From: Typha latifolia | Lineage: Eukaryota > Streptophyta > Magnoliopsida > Poales > Typhaceae | Assembly (NCBI GenBank): GCA_019914945.1 | Contig: CM034100.1 | Span: forward strand, 5,779,209 to 5,843,208 | DNA length: 64,000 nucleotides | Direction of reading: 5' to 3' | Shown: positions 10,272 to 21,070 of the stretch, piece after piece | How the letters are laid out: every line of letters begins with the position of its first letter | How positions within the stretch are numbered: the stretch's first letter is position 1 | Program-made: the position numbers and the translations under genes | Notes under the pieces: generated by a model | Databases searched by the model: none | What the model was told of the DNA's origin: nothing | Seen by the model: only the letters and a program-made list of their open reading frames with translations

Positions 10272-12388
10272 GATGGACCATCATCTATTATACCTCATAT
10301 CCTAGATGGATCAAATTATGGATATTGGAAAGCTAGGATGAGAGCTTACTTGAAGTCTATAGATGAACGAGTATGGTTTGCCATTGTGAACGGTTAGAGT
10401 TAGGAGTGAAAACGGATCGGATAGTGCTCAACCCATATCCAGATCCATATTTTTAGTCCGGATACAAATTCGAATATGGATATTAGACGGATAGCAAAAT
10501 TTAAAACCATATCCTAACTAAACGGATACGGATAATTTTCAAATAGAGGATCGGATCTTAAATGGATATTGATTGAATTTAAAATAATTATAATATTTTA
10601 TTTATATATAATTAACACAAAATTATTAAGAGTTTTACGCTAAATAATTTTTTATATGTCAAATTTATAAAATTAGAGAAATTAATCTCTATAAATAATA
10701 TATAATGTATTATTAGTAATAATATTAATATTTACTATGTAAATAAGGAAATTACAAACTGTAAATCATTTTAAAAAAATATGCGGATAAACGGATATTC
10801 GATATCCATATCCGAATCCGAAAAATATATCTGACCCGTATCCGAATTCGTATCCAATTTTTTTTCAAAAATTCTATCCGTATCTGAATCGAATAAAAAT
10901 TTTTTATCCGAATCCGATCCGAATCGGGTCGGATAGCGGGTCGGGTCGGAATTAATCCGACCCATTTTCATCCCTAGTTGGAGTCCACCAATGTACATGG
11001 TGGATGATAAACTTGCTGAAAAACTGATAGAGTTATGGGAAAGGACAGATTATGAAAAAGTTAGATAGAATAGCAAGGCAATAAATGCAATTTTTAGTTG
11101 TGTTTCCTCGGAAGAATTTAGAAGAATTTCTACTTGTGAGATAGCAAAAGAAGCTTGGACGATCTTAGAAACTACTCACGAAGGAACTATGACTATAACA
11201 CTTTCTAAACTTCAGAGGTTGACTACTAGTTTTGAAACTCTATGTATGGAGGAGAATGAGATATTTGATGAGTTCTATGCAAAGCTGAGTGATATAGTCA
11301 ACTCCAATTTCAACATAGGAGAGAAAATTCCTAAAAATAGAATTGTCCGTAAGATCCTTAGGTCTCTTCCAAAGAGGTTTCAGGCAAAAGTTATAACTAT
11401 TGAGGAAAGTAAGGACATCGATTCTATAAAAGTTAAACAATTGGTAGGAAATCTACAAACATTTGAGTCCAGTCTTTCAAAACTGAGGAAGTCCAAAGGG
11501 ATTGCCCTATCCACAATTGAACAAAATATAGAGGGGTATGATGATAAATGTGATTTAGATGTTGAGATGTTGGCTATGTTCGTCAAAAAGTTTAATAAAT
11601 TCTTTCGGAAGCCAAACAAGTTGAATGCTGAAAAACTTGAGAAAAGCAAATTCTTTGTGAAAAAGAAGAATACTGTGAGTTCGAATACAGGTGTGAGCAA
11701 CAACAATGTTAAACAGAAAAATAAGAATTCTGAGAATAAAGTTCGATGTTTTGAATGTTCTAGTTTTGGACACATAGCACAAGAATGCCCTAATCGCCTT
11801 AAGAAGAAGGGTAAAGCAATGAAAGTTACTTGGGATGACTCAAATGAATCTGATGATGATTCTAAAAAAGACGAAGAAAACTTTGTAGCTTTTGCCTCTT
11901 CTCTACTTAATATTGATTCTGTTTTTTATACTGATAGTACAGATGATCAGGATATGTTACCAGCTGAGGAAGATGAATCTGAAATTCAAAAGGCATATAA
12001 TGACCTGTACTTAGAGTCATTTAAATTCAAGAAAAGCAATCTTAGACTACATCAACGACTCAAGGTAATCGAACCAGAAAGAATTCAATTTGAGGAGAAG
12101 TACAAATTGGAACTTGAACGTGTCAAAGACCTTTCTGAACAACTTGACAATGCGAAAAATAAAATGAAGGCTGATGAAATTGAACTAGAGCGATTGTAGA
12201 AAGAAGTGATATTTCTTAATGGGAAGAACAAACTTGACGAGATTCTAAAAGCTCAGATCTCTGGAAAAGACAGGTATGGTGTTGGATACACTAGTAATTC
12301 AAATAATAATAAAACTGTCTTCGTTTCTACAGGTATACAAAAGGAAGAATATCTGAAGTCATCAACTGCATTTTCAAAGCAATCCTGA
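10272..12388 (+). pseudogene. Copia gag (UBN2-type) with CCHC zinc knuckle, interrupted by a MITE
   Basis: The capsid part begins with HILDGSNYGYWKARMRAYLKS (from about 10290), the usual gag opening. It runs to 10392, is cut by a hAT MITE (10401-10976) and resumes at WSPPMYMVDDKLAEKL (10985). After an in-frame TAG (11066) it is open from 11189 through a zinc knuckle C-F-E-C-x4-H-x4-C (about 11746-11790). It then passes TAG at 12197 and TGA at 12386, all in the same frame, so the breaks are point mutations rather than frameshifts. The product would package element RNA. Confidence 0.9.
10401..10976. mobile_element. hAT-type MITE inside gag, 576 bp
   Basis: The ends are TAGGAGTGAAAACGGATCGG and CCGACCCATTTTCATCCCTA, an imperfect inverted repeat. 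It is flanked by GTTAGAGT (10393-10400) and GTTGGAGT (10977-10984), an 8-bp target duplication with one transition. Removing the element and one copy restores an uninterrupted gag reading around N-G-W-S-P. Subterminal regions are full of GGAT/ATCC motifs (CGGATATCCGAATCCG type). No coding capacity. Confidence 0.9.
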
Positions 12389-13135
12389 ATGAATGCTTCT
12401 AAACTAAAGTTGAATCTACAAACTGGTGAATCTTCAACGGCACTAAAGATAAACTTTAGTCACACTCCTCAACAAAAGGTGAGTAGAAAAGGGTTTGTTC
12501 TGATATGCTATCATTGCGGCATTCTAGGGCATATTCGACCTTATTGTAAATTTTTGCAAAAACCTAGAAGTGCTTTCATTTATGGGATGAAAACAAAGGC
12601 CATATGGGTTAAGAAAAGTGATTTGAAATGTTATGTTGTGCATTCAGCCTTAAAAGTTTTAAATTCTGATTTGTGGTATTTAGACAGTGACTGTTCAAGA
12701 CATATGTCCGGTGACAAGTCCTTATTTTCTAATCTCAAAAAATATGAAGGGAGAGTTATGACATTCGGAGAAGGCTTGAAAGCAAATCTTCTTTATGTTA
12801 AAGGCTTGAAAGCAAATCTTCTGAGCATCAGTCAATTTTGTGATAAAAATTATAAGGTAAAATTCTCCAAAAATGATTGTACTATTCTAGATCATGATGG
12901 TAATGTTATATGTTATGGATCTAGAACATCTGATAATTGTTATGTTGTTGGAACTTCATATAAATTGAAATGTAACAGTGCCTCTTTCGACATTGCAGAT
13001 CTTTGGCATCAACGTCTTGGACATGTGAATCACAAGGAATTTTTTACTCAGTCCAAACAAAAAGTGGTAAGAGGAATACCTAAGATGAAAGAAATGTCAA
13101 AAAGAGTGTGCGGTTTGTGTCAAATTGGAAAATAA
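12389..13135 (+). pseudogene. Copia protease and integrase N-terminal zinc domain
   Basis: A second CCHC knuckle, C-Y-H-C-x4-H-x4-C, lies at about 12510. The aspartic protease region follows with WYLDSDCSRHMSG, where the active-site triplet D-S-G has become D-S-D (12683-12691). The integrase HHCC finger is recognisable: WHQRLGHVN then C-G-L-C. The phrase GLKANLLxVKGLKANLLSISQ near 12775-12830 repeats, where a single copy is usual, so a small internal duplication is likely. The frame stops at 13133. Confidence 0.88.
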
Positions 13136-14181
13136 ATTTGGATCTCACATAAGAAGGTAAATGCAGCTACCGCTGACCGTGTGATACAATTAGTTCACAT
13201 GGACTTGATGGGTCCAACAAAAATGGAAAGTTTTGGAGGTAAATGCTATATATTCTTAATGGTTGATGATTACTCCAGATATACCTAGGTTGTCTTTCTA
13301 CGTGAGAAGTCTGAAACTTTTAAAGTTTTTAAATCACTATGCTTAAAATTGCAGAATAAAAAATCTACTACTCTAGTTAGGATTCGTTCTGATCATGGTA
13401 GAGAATTTAAAAATGAAATTTTTTTTATATTTTGCGATTCTCTTGGTATTCAACATGAATTTTCAGCTCCTATAACTCCACAACAGAACGAGATTGTGAA
13501 AAGAAAGAACCGAGTTGTGCAGGAAATGGCTAGGGTTATGCTTCACACTAAAAAGGTTACTCAAAGGTTTGGGCAGAGGCGGTCAATACAGCGGTACATG
13601 TGATAAATTGTGTTTATCTAAGACTAGGTACAAAAATGACTGCATATGAAATCTGAAAAGGTAAGAAACCTAGTGTTAAATATTATTGAGTTTTTAGAAG
13701 TAAATGCTATATATTGTGTGATCGAGAATATTTGACTAAATTTGCCACTAGAAGTAGCGAAGGCATCTTCTTATGGTATTCTAATAATAGCAGAGCCTAC
13801 AGAGTATTTAATCTTGATACTCCTACTGTTATGGAATCTGCTAATGTTATGATAGATGAATCCACGACTGATATAACTAAAGCTACTCTTATTTTTGTTT
13901 CTGCAGATACATATGACGAAGAAATAAGAAAGGAGCTTGATTTGGAAATTGAGAATCAGGACGAGGACAAAGTTGAAATGAACAAAGATAACTGCAACGT
14001 ACCGGAACCATCTGCCAGAGTGAAAACAAATCATCCACTGTCACAAGTGATCGGAGACGTGAATGAACCAATTAAGACAAGACGACAAATCCAAAGTGAG
14101 GTATTATTTACTTATTATACATCTTCTTTTGAACCTAAAAATATGAAGGAAGCATTGTTAGACGATTCTTGAGTTAATGCT
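13136..14181 (+). pseudogene. Copia integrase catalytic core and C-terminal linker (broken)
   Basis: Recognisable blocks are HMDLMGPTKMESFGGKCYI (first catalytic Asp, about 13197), RSDHGREF (second Asp, about 13387) and PQQNEIVKRKNRVVQEMARVM (about 13477-13545). The third catalytic residue, normally Glu in V-V-E-R-K-N-R, is Lys (codon AAA at 13499-13501). A stop lies in the first block (SRYT*V), a frameshift near 13570 and another stop near 13653. 13714-14172 is the linker to the reverse transcriptase, with acidic low-complexity sequence. Confidence 0.87.
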
Positions 14182-14844
14182 ATGCATGAGGAATTAGAGC
14201 AATTTTGTAGGAATGATGTTTGGTATTTAATTCCTAGACCTAAGAATGTGAACGTCGTTGGTACAAAATGGATTTACAAGAATAAAAGTGATGAACATGG
14301 CAATATAGTTCGAAATAAAGCTAGACTAGTAGCACAGGGATATACTCAAATTGAGGGTATAGATTTTGATGAGACATTTGATCCTGTTGCTAGATTAGAG
14401 TCTATTCGTATACTGCTTGCTATTGCTTGTCATTTAAAATTTAAATTATTTCAAATGGATGTTAAAAGTGCTTTTTTGAATGGTACTCTAAATGAAGATG
14501 TTTATGTGGAACAATCGAAAGGGTTCGAAGATCAAAAATTTCATTCTCATGTGTTTAAATTGAAAAATACTATCTACGGGCTAAAACAAGCTCCAAGAGC
14601 TTGGTATGAGAAGTTGACCACTTTTTTAGTGGATGCGGGGTTCATTCGAGGGGGAGTTGACAAGACATTGTTCATTAGACGGTTGAACAAGAGTTTAGTT
14701 GTGGCACAAATATATGTGGATGACATTGTCTTCGGGGCAACAAGTCAATCTTTAGCTAAGGAGTTTGCAGATCTCATGCATAGTCATTTTGAGATGAGCA
14801 TGATGGGTGAGTTGAAGTTCTTTTTGGGACTTCAAATTACTTAG
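14182..14844 (+). pseudogene. Copia reverse transcriptase domain
   Basis: Classic RVT_2 sequence: [21 protein letters not shown], the K-A-R-L-V-A-Q-G-Y block, [12 protein letters not shown] with the first catalytic Asp, [15 protein letters not shown], and the catalytic YVDD at 14713-14724. The frame is open for 220 codons and ends at an in-frame TAG, after which homology continues (LERGIFITQTKYAKDL). This is the best preserved part of the element and suits phylogenetic placement. Confidence 0.93.
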
Positions 14845-15653
14845 TTGGAAAGAGGGATATTTATCACTCAAACCAAGTATGCTAAGGATCTTGTGACTAA
14901 ATTCAATTTAGAAAATGCAAAACATGCTAGAACTCCTATGAGTACAACTACCAAACTAAGGATATTTTAGGAAAAAGTGTTGATCAGACACTATATAGGA
15001 GCATGATTGGTAGTCTTTTGTACTTAACTGCTAGTATACCTGACATTGCATTTAGCGTCGGTGTGTGTGTTAGGTTTTAGTCTGAACCTATGGAGACACA
15101 TTTGTTTGCTGTGAAACGTATCATAAAATATGTCGGTAGCACAGTTGATTTAGGTATCTAGTTTACTTATGACTCGGGAGCTATCATATCTGGATACATA
15201 GATTCTGATTGGGCAGGTTCATGTGATGATAGAAAAAATACCTCAGGTGGATGATTTTATATTGAAAACAATCTGGTTGCTTGGCATAGTAAGAAATAAA
15301 ACTCAATATCTTTATCTACTGCGGAGGCTGAGTACATTGCAGCGGGAAGTTGTTGTTCTCAATTACTATGGATGAAACAAATGGTCAAAGATTACGACAT
15401 TGAACAAGATACTATGATGCTTTATTGTGACAACATGAGTGCTAGTAATATATCAAAAAATCCTGTTCAACACTCGCGTACAAAACATATTGATATTCGA
15501 TATCATTTTATACGTGAGTTAGTTGAAGACAAAATAATAGCACTAGAACATGTTGAGACGGAGAAACAGTTGGGTGATCTGTTTACAAAACCTTTGGATT
15601 TACAGAGATTTGAGTATCTTCGTACTTCTTTAGAGATTTGTGCTTTGGATTGA
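14845..15653 (+). pseudogene. Copia RT C-terminus and RNase H
   Basis: After the stop at 14842-14844 the sequence continues to about 14960, shifts frame, then reads RSMIGSLLYLTASIPDIAFSV. RNase H acidic residues are visible in order: YIDSDWAG, LSTAEAEYIAAGS, MLYCDNMSA and HIDIRYHF. The terminal region TKPLDLQRFEYLR is standard. Several in-frame stops (near 15078, 15159, 15252, 15297) interrupt the first half; 15372-15653 is open and ends in TGA. Confidence 0.9.
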
Positions 15654-16639
15654 TTTTTTTTATTTTGGTTTGCGTGTTTTTTATTTTATTTCATTTTTTT
15701 TAAGTTTTCTTTTACTCTGAAATTTTCTCTTTGGTTTTAGTTTCAGATTTGTCGAGAGTTTTTGTCATAAAAAAATTAATGCACTCCTAGATTCAATAAT
15801 ATACTCTTGACATAAAAATATGATTTTTCTCTTGATTATGAGTTATTATAATCAATTTTGTCATCTTGTAGTATATTGTATCATTTCTAATTTATTCACT
15901 CTCTCGACTTCTATATTATAATTAAACTGAATTTAATGCACTCATAACGTGTGTATATTCTTGAGTGAGCATGACATTATGAATTTTTTTTTAAATAGCT
16001 CACTATTAACTTTGATTTGTACAGTTTGACCTCTTGCTTAGTCATCACAAATGTGTTCATAAAAGATCAATGAAAAGGGCTACAATGAATTAGTATGAAA
16101 GCCATCTTATTTAGAGTCTAGTTTGACTCAGTACATTGCTTACAAATTAAATAAAAAATAATTTGATATATGTGAATATTTTCTTGCACATTGTTTAATA
16201 TGTACTACAAGAAAAGTGCTACCTACTCATGTGTGAAAGCCATCATTGCACCTATATGGTTTAAGTATATATAAAAAAAATTACAGAAAAAATTCTTGTT
16301 CTGTTATGGAGAATAAGTCGAAAAGTGCAAATTTAAATACTAAGTCGATTTGACTACTGTGTTGTATCATTGTTTAAATAGGAAAGTTTATTTAAGAAGA
16401 ATGTTTCATGTTATCTATGCTCAACTAGCATATGCATATTGTTATGATCAATCAAAATTAATTTAATTTTGAGTGATGCATTAGAATTGATTATAATATG
16501 CCTTTGATGATTTGATTGATCTGTGTATGACTTATTTCATTTGATTGTCATATTCTATGTCTTGAATCTATTTTGAATTTTTAGAAGTGCATCTCCAAAA
16601 AGATTTTTTGATCTATTCTTAGACTTTTTACTTTAAAAA
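15654..16639 (+). other. Noncoding spacer of the SIRE-type element
   Basis: AT-rich sequence between pol and the extra ORF with no sizeable open frame. A long 3' spacer is usual in SIRE/Maximus elements. I see no structure besides T-rich runs. Confidence 0.7.
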
Positions 16640-16644
16640 AAAGG

Positions 16645-16725
16645 CGTTCGAATGCAAATTTTTTAGTTTGAATGCGGTGACTGGCACGTTCGAACGCACT
16701 CGAGGATTCTTTATATATTGCGTCC
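16645..16725 (+). promoter_or_regulatory. Candidate internal promoter: TTCGAA palindrome plus TATA box upstream of the extra ORF
   Basis: CGTTCGAATGC at about 16645 and ACGTTCGAACGCAC at about 16686 repeat the LTR-type palindrome inside the element. A TATA box TTATATAT lies at 16711-16718, about 14 bases after the second palindrome. CT-rich leader-like sequence with CCAAACCCTAAAAACTC follows. The arrangement copies the U3 of the LTR on a smaller scale. Promoter function is inference. Confidence 0.55.
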
Positions 16726-16846
16726 AAACCCAAGGGTTTTCATCTTCCATCTTCCAAACCCTAAAAACTCTTCATTTTCTCCCTCTCAAATTTTCAAGAT
16801 CTTGGTCTTTCGGCCGAATCTTTTAGTTTTTCTTCACTTTTGCGAG

Positions 16847-17109
16847 GTATGATCATCCATCAATTTTCCTATTTTTTATTCAATTAAGTCTCTTGATCTT
16901 GATTGATTTCGTGCGTTTTCGAGTTTTGATCACGTTAAAGTTACTATCTTAATGTTTCTTGTGTGATTGAACGTGATATCTTAGCATTTTCATGTGGAAG
17001 ATGGATTTCATTTAGGGCCTTCATGGTTTCTAGATTTTTATGGATTTCTTGCTATCTTTTTGTTTGCTTTGGGCATGTATTGAATTTTGCAACTTGTTTC
17101 TTTCTCAAG
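16847..17109 (+). other. Candidate leader intron of the extra ORF
   Basis: A donor GCGAG|GTATGATC (GT at 16847) and a good acceptor TTTCTTTCTCAAG| (AG at 17108-17109, pyrimidine-rich) lie just before the AATGCC start context of the extra ORF. The 263-bp segment is T-rich as plant introns are. Splicing has not been shown. Confidence 0.45.
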
Positions 17110-17110
17110 A

Positions 17111-18077
17111 ATGCCTAGAAAAGCTGTAGTTTCCAAGAAACCAAGGTCGCCTTTGTCACCTACTTCGGCTCCCAAGTTTTCTACATTTACGGCTGCAGGG
17201 GGATATAAACATAATTTTGGCACTCGACCTGTTATCTGTGAACGACCCGTAGTCATTTCTGATTTTTCTGCCTTGGGGATCGAACAGATCTTTACTGAGC
17301 GAGGATGGTTATCCGTGTGTCGGATGAGCGGGACTCCATATGTGGAAGTTGTTAGGGAATTTTTCAGTAATGCTACGGTTTTAGAACGCTGCATACGTTC
17401 TACTGTCCGTGGGGTTTAGATATAGTTGGATTCCGATGTTATTCGTGCTGAACTCCAACTTCCTGATGGTGAGTTTCAGTATCCATCGTCTGCTCCACTT
17501 CCTGATGTCAAAGATTATGCTAGTACTGTGTTAATCAAATGGGAACGTTGGAAGGGAAACATGATGCCTCATACGAAACTGATATCAGTGGCTCGCATGC
17601 TTCACCTACTTTGTCTGTACAATGTCACCCCCAAGACTCGACATTCTAGTATTAGTTCAGATCGTGCCTTTCTCCTTCATGTGATGCTGTCGGGCGTTTC
17701 TACTGATATGCGATTCCATTTTGACAGCTGCACAGAAAGAAGCGCCTCGTAAAGGGTTGACGTTTGGCATATTTATTACCAATTTGTGCACTCAGAGTGG
17801 GGTGCGAGTGGATGCCTCAGAAGCTTCCCTTACTTCGCAAAAATCGTTGGATCGGATAACTCTTAAGCGGAGTCAAGCTCATGATCAGTCATCTCCTCTC
17901 AAGCCGTCCTCTTCCACTGTTGGACGTTCATCACACCTCGATATTTCTGATGACAGTTCTGACGATGATTCATCTCATACTAAGGTGGAGTTACCACAGT
18001 TCTCTGACCATTTTGATCAGCTTAGCACTCAGGTGCAGGACCTCCATTCGGTCGTGAATGATTTACGAGCTGAGTAA
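17111..18077 (+). pseudogene. Extra 3' ORF of the SIRE-type element (putative plant transposon protein domain)
   Basis: Start ATG at 17111 (residues PRKAVVSKKPRSPLSP). The body includes FTERGWLSVCRMSGTPYVEVVREFF, then S-V-R-G-V, and a later LISVARMLHLLCLYN. This order fits the putative plant transposon protein domain found in Athila- and SIRE-type extra ORFs. Two TAG stops at 17417 and 17423 probably replace TGG. A one-base frameshift near 17725 moves the reading to 17721-18077, which carries a Ser/Asp-rich stretch (DISDDSSDDDSS) and a heptad-like end (LSTQVQDLHSVVNDL). I see no transmembrane segment, so an envelope role is not supported here. Confidence 0.72.
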
Positions 18078-18489
18078 ACTCGTCAGGGGACCGTACTCAA
18101 CTCTGTGTTGTCGATTCTACATCGTCAGTTCCCACCAAGTTTCTAGTCTTTGGCATTTGTGTCAAAAAGGGGAGAGTGTGAGTTTAGAGGTGTGTTTAGA
18201 GTTTAGGAGTTTACTGGTGTAGGGGGAGTGTTGGGCATAGGGGGAGTTTACTAGTTTATGTTTACTGCATAATAACTTTGCTTGAGTGCTTGTGAACTTA
18301 TGCTTGCTTGATAACTTGTGTTTAGATTGTTATTCATTTCTAGTTATTTTCACTTGATCTTGGATTGGTATATTCTTATTTGTAGGGATTGATATGCTAA
18401 AAGTACTAGACTTGTTGAATGCTCATTTTGAATTCTTTGTAATATCTTGTAAACTAGATGTTTTGTCACAAATTGTCAAAGAGGGAGAT
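18078..18489 (+). other. 3' noncoding end of the element with polypurine tract
   Basis: Short G-rich phrases (TAGGGGGAGTG at about 18221 and similar at about 18239) precede the polypurine tract CAAAGAGGGAGAT, which ends at 18489 immediately before the 3' LTR. This is the plus-strand primer site. Confidence 0.85.
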
Positions 18490-19348
18490 TGTTAGGTTTT
18501 TAATTATTGGCATTTGTGTACAAAATATTCTAAGTGTATTTTTACATGTATATGAGCTTTATACAAGTCTAGAATATCTCTGGTTTGAAGAATTCCAAGA
18601 TTATTGGAGAAAAGCTGTTGAGTTCACAAACGCGTTCGAACGCGGGTACTTGCGTTCACACAGACCAAGAGCTGCGTTCACAAACGCGTTCGAACGCAAC
18701 CTGAAGAATTCAAGCTGTCGCGTTCAAACGCACTCGGGCCCGTTCGAACGAACCTGAGATCAAGTTAGGCCGTTCGAACGCACTTGGGCCGCGTTCGAAC
18801 GCACCAACGAAGTTTGAAAATATTGGATTCTCGTGAGTTCAGATAAGACTTGAATTTCGCTCTATCTTGGAGATCATATATAAGGATTGTGATGCCCTAT
18901 CTCAAGGGTGGTTGAAGAAGCATTATTGAATGAGACTTCTTGAGGCTACATTGGTTCTTCAACTAACAAGGTTTCACTCATCTACAAAAGTTAATTTTTC
19001 GTCTTAAGGGCTATCTAGACAAAAAATCAATCTTGATGGCTACTGAGGTTGGACATCAATCACGAGAAGTAGTGAATCGTGGGTTCTAGCGAGCAAGACT
19101 GAGAGGAACAAAGTCATTTGGATCGACGGGTTATTTTGTGAGTCAGTCTTGTAATTGCTACTATCATAGTGATTGGTTTTGATATGAGTTTGGATTCGTG
19201 GTTTTTTTTTTTTTTTGGTTTTTCCACGTTAAAATCTTAGTGTTCATCTCTGCTTTCGTTTTTAATATTTTTACGAATTTTTACTTAAGCGAACGAGTGA
19301 TATCATTGGCTAATATTTAAATACATACTTGTGTCTAGGAGTTTTTCA
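18490..19348 (+). repeat. 3' LTR of the SIRE-type element, 859 bp
   Basis: Begins TGTTAGGTTTTTAATTATTGG and ends GAGTTTTTCA. Shortest of the four LTRs: about five TTCGAA cores (18632-18807), no internal duplication, one copy of the 43-44-bp unit. The TATA box ATATATAAGG is at about 18872. A T-run at 19203-19216 replaces the GGTTTTTTCCCGTTTGG phrase of the sister LTRs. Confidence 0.92.
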
Positions 19349-20391
19349 AATTATCATCTATGCCATGAAGCAAATAGTCATGGATCATCCACTAGGTGCT
19401 CCTAGACGACCAGCTTATGGTTGATGAACTCCTCAAAGGGACAATGTGGACTATGGAGAGGCTTGTCAAGGATGTAGTATCAAGCTTGCCTTCAACATCT
19501 CAGCATTTCCATAAGGTGATGCCACTACCATCAAAGCTTGGACATGGTGGTTGCACCCAATAGAGGAACCACCAGCTAAGTCTATATACAAGTATCTCCT
19601 CCATCCAGAGTTAGAATAGTGGCTAGAATAGAAGATATTGTGGCGCCCCCCGATAGTGCCAATGATATTGACATTCTATTAGAAGCTACTCTTGAACAGG
19701 TTGCCAACAAAGAACTATCTCATTCGCATGCACGTGGTGCTGGAGGATATCTACATTTTTGCTAGCTACATGACGAACTAGTGCTCCATAATTTTTTTAC
19801 ATGCAGCTCTGCATTGATGGTGTGGCACATGTTAACCCCATCTATTAGGGATGTGGGGCCTATGATTTATCTAGAGTGGCTCATCAAGTTGTGGAGTTTG
19901 GACAAATGTGGAAATAATAGAATCAAGTCCATAATTGCTTCCACGTTATGGCTCATCTAGAAGCAACAAAACCCAATTGCATTTGGAGGAGAAACAGATG
20001 CGCCGAAGAAAGTTACTTGCATAGCGGCCTAGTTGATCCAGAACTATGCAAAGGAAGCTAAGAAGCCAATGTAGTAAATGATAGGATGAGTGTGAAATGG
20101 ATTGTATCGGAAGCAGGATGGGTGAAGCTGAACTCTGATAAAGCCTACTTAATGAGGTACACCAAGATGGTGTAGGAGCGGTTCTAAGGAACTAGAAGAG
20201 GATACTTGTGCAGGCTTCATGGGAGCCTTGCCCCGATGTGTCATTTCCTCTTCACAAAAATCTAGGCAACCCGCTCGGGCTTAAGCCTAGTTGAGAAGGA
20301 TTGCAAGCTGATTATGGAGATTGATTTGAAGGAAGCTATTAGAATTTTACATGGCGAGACCACGTGTCCGTGTAAATGCCTGAACATTGGC
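19349..20391 (+). mobile_element. LINE relic, part 2: zinc-binding RVT region and RNase H-like end
   Basis: This continues the LINE cut at 9260. Near 19539 TWWLHPIEEPPAKSIYKYL resembles the zf-RVT segment. 20098-20350 reads WIVSEAGWVKLNSDKAYL and SLVEKDCKLIMEIDLKEAI, the pattern of the RNase H-like domain (W-V-K-L-N-x-D-G-A) at the C-terminus of plant LINEs. Stops are frequent. No poly(A) tail is visible because the Tourist-like MITE follows at 20395. Confidence 0.78.
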
Positions 20392-20394
20392 TAA

Positions 20395-21070
20395 GGGTGC
20401 ACTTGATTGTAGGATTAAATAAGATAGAATAAGTCATTCCTGGATTATTTCGGGGTTACAATTTTAATCTACTATTTGATTTATACAAGAATATATGGGA
20501 TAACTAAACAGAATTACATTATTATCTTTAATAAAGAAAAATAGTAACGTCAATTACTATTTTAAACTATTATTGATTATCTCAAACTTAAATTATATTA
20601 TATTATTAAATTATATTAATTATAATAATTAATCACATTCAATACAAAATAATCAAAATTAAAATCAAAAGTAATACAAAGTAATAAAATAAGTATATAA
20701 AAATGTTTAATAATAAAATAAAAAATATGAAATATTTTTAGTATAGTAATACTTTAAATAAATATAAAAATGCTAATACTAATAAAAATAAAAATAAAGT
20801 TTGATTAATTAAGATTGTTAGTTTTGTTATTTATATATCTAAATTTATTATTTCTTTTATATGATAATATAGTAATATTATTCTTATCCTTCCACTCGAG
20901 ATATACCATCCACCCCCTAGATGGGATGCTATATCCCCTCTTTTGGTGGATATGGCATCTAGGCTGAACTTCTAATCTCATCTATTAATTGCATACCAAA
21001 CATGAGATTATGTAGGACCCATAGATAACTAAATCAAATCCGATCTTTATATCCCTTAAATAATACACCC
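20395..21070. mobile_element. Tourist-like (PIF/Harbinger) MITE, 676 bp
   Basis: TAA target duplications at 20392-20394 and 21071-21073 flank termini GGGTGCACTTGATT and the inverse of AATAATACACCC (GGGTGTATTATT). The interior is very AT-rich (about 20520-20900). A 3-bp TAA duplication and GGG...CCC ends are the Tourist hallmarks. No coding capacity. Confidence 0.72.

Larger units (their letters stand above)
9261..19348 (+). mobile_element. Complete but defective Copia LTR retrotransposon, SIRE/Maximus type, 10.1 kb
   Basis: In order: 5' LTR (9261-10207), PBS, gag, protease, integrase, reverse transcriptase and RNase H (to 15653), a noncoding spacer, an extra ORF (17111-18077), polypurine tract and 3' LTR (18490-19348). 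The integrase-before-RT order defines Copia. The long spacer, the extra 3' ORF and the tract AAAGAGGGAGAT before TGTTAGG are typical of SIRE/Maximus. Flanking 5-mers are GGTTA and AATTA, which fit a target duplication with two transitions. Stops, frameshifts, a mutated protease active site, a mutated integrase Glu and a MITE inside gag make it non-functional. It is inserted in an older LINE. Confidence 0.92.

Noticed and set aside
10771..10998. Minus-strand frame rich in Asp, Ser and Arg
   Set aside because: Product of repeated ATCCG/CGGAT motifs in the hAT MITE.
11380..11782. Minus-strand frames of 75-131 codons
   Set aside because: Antisense to the gag domain and zinc knuckle of the Copia element.
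17111..18077. Calling the extra ORF an envelope gene
   Set aside because: No signal peptide, transmembrane segment or fusion-peptide-like stretch is visible. The position alone is not evidence.
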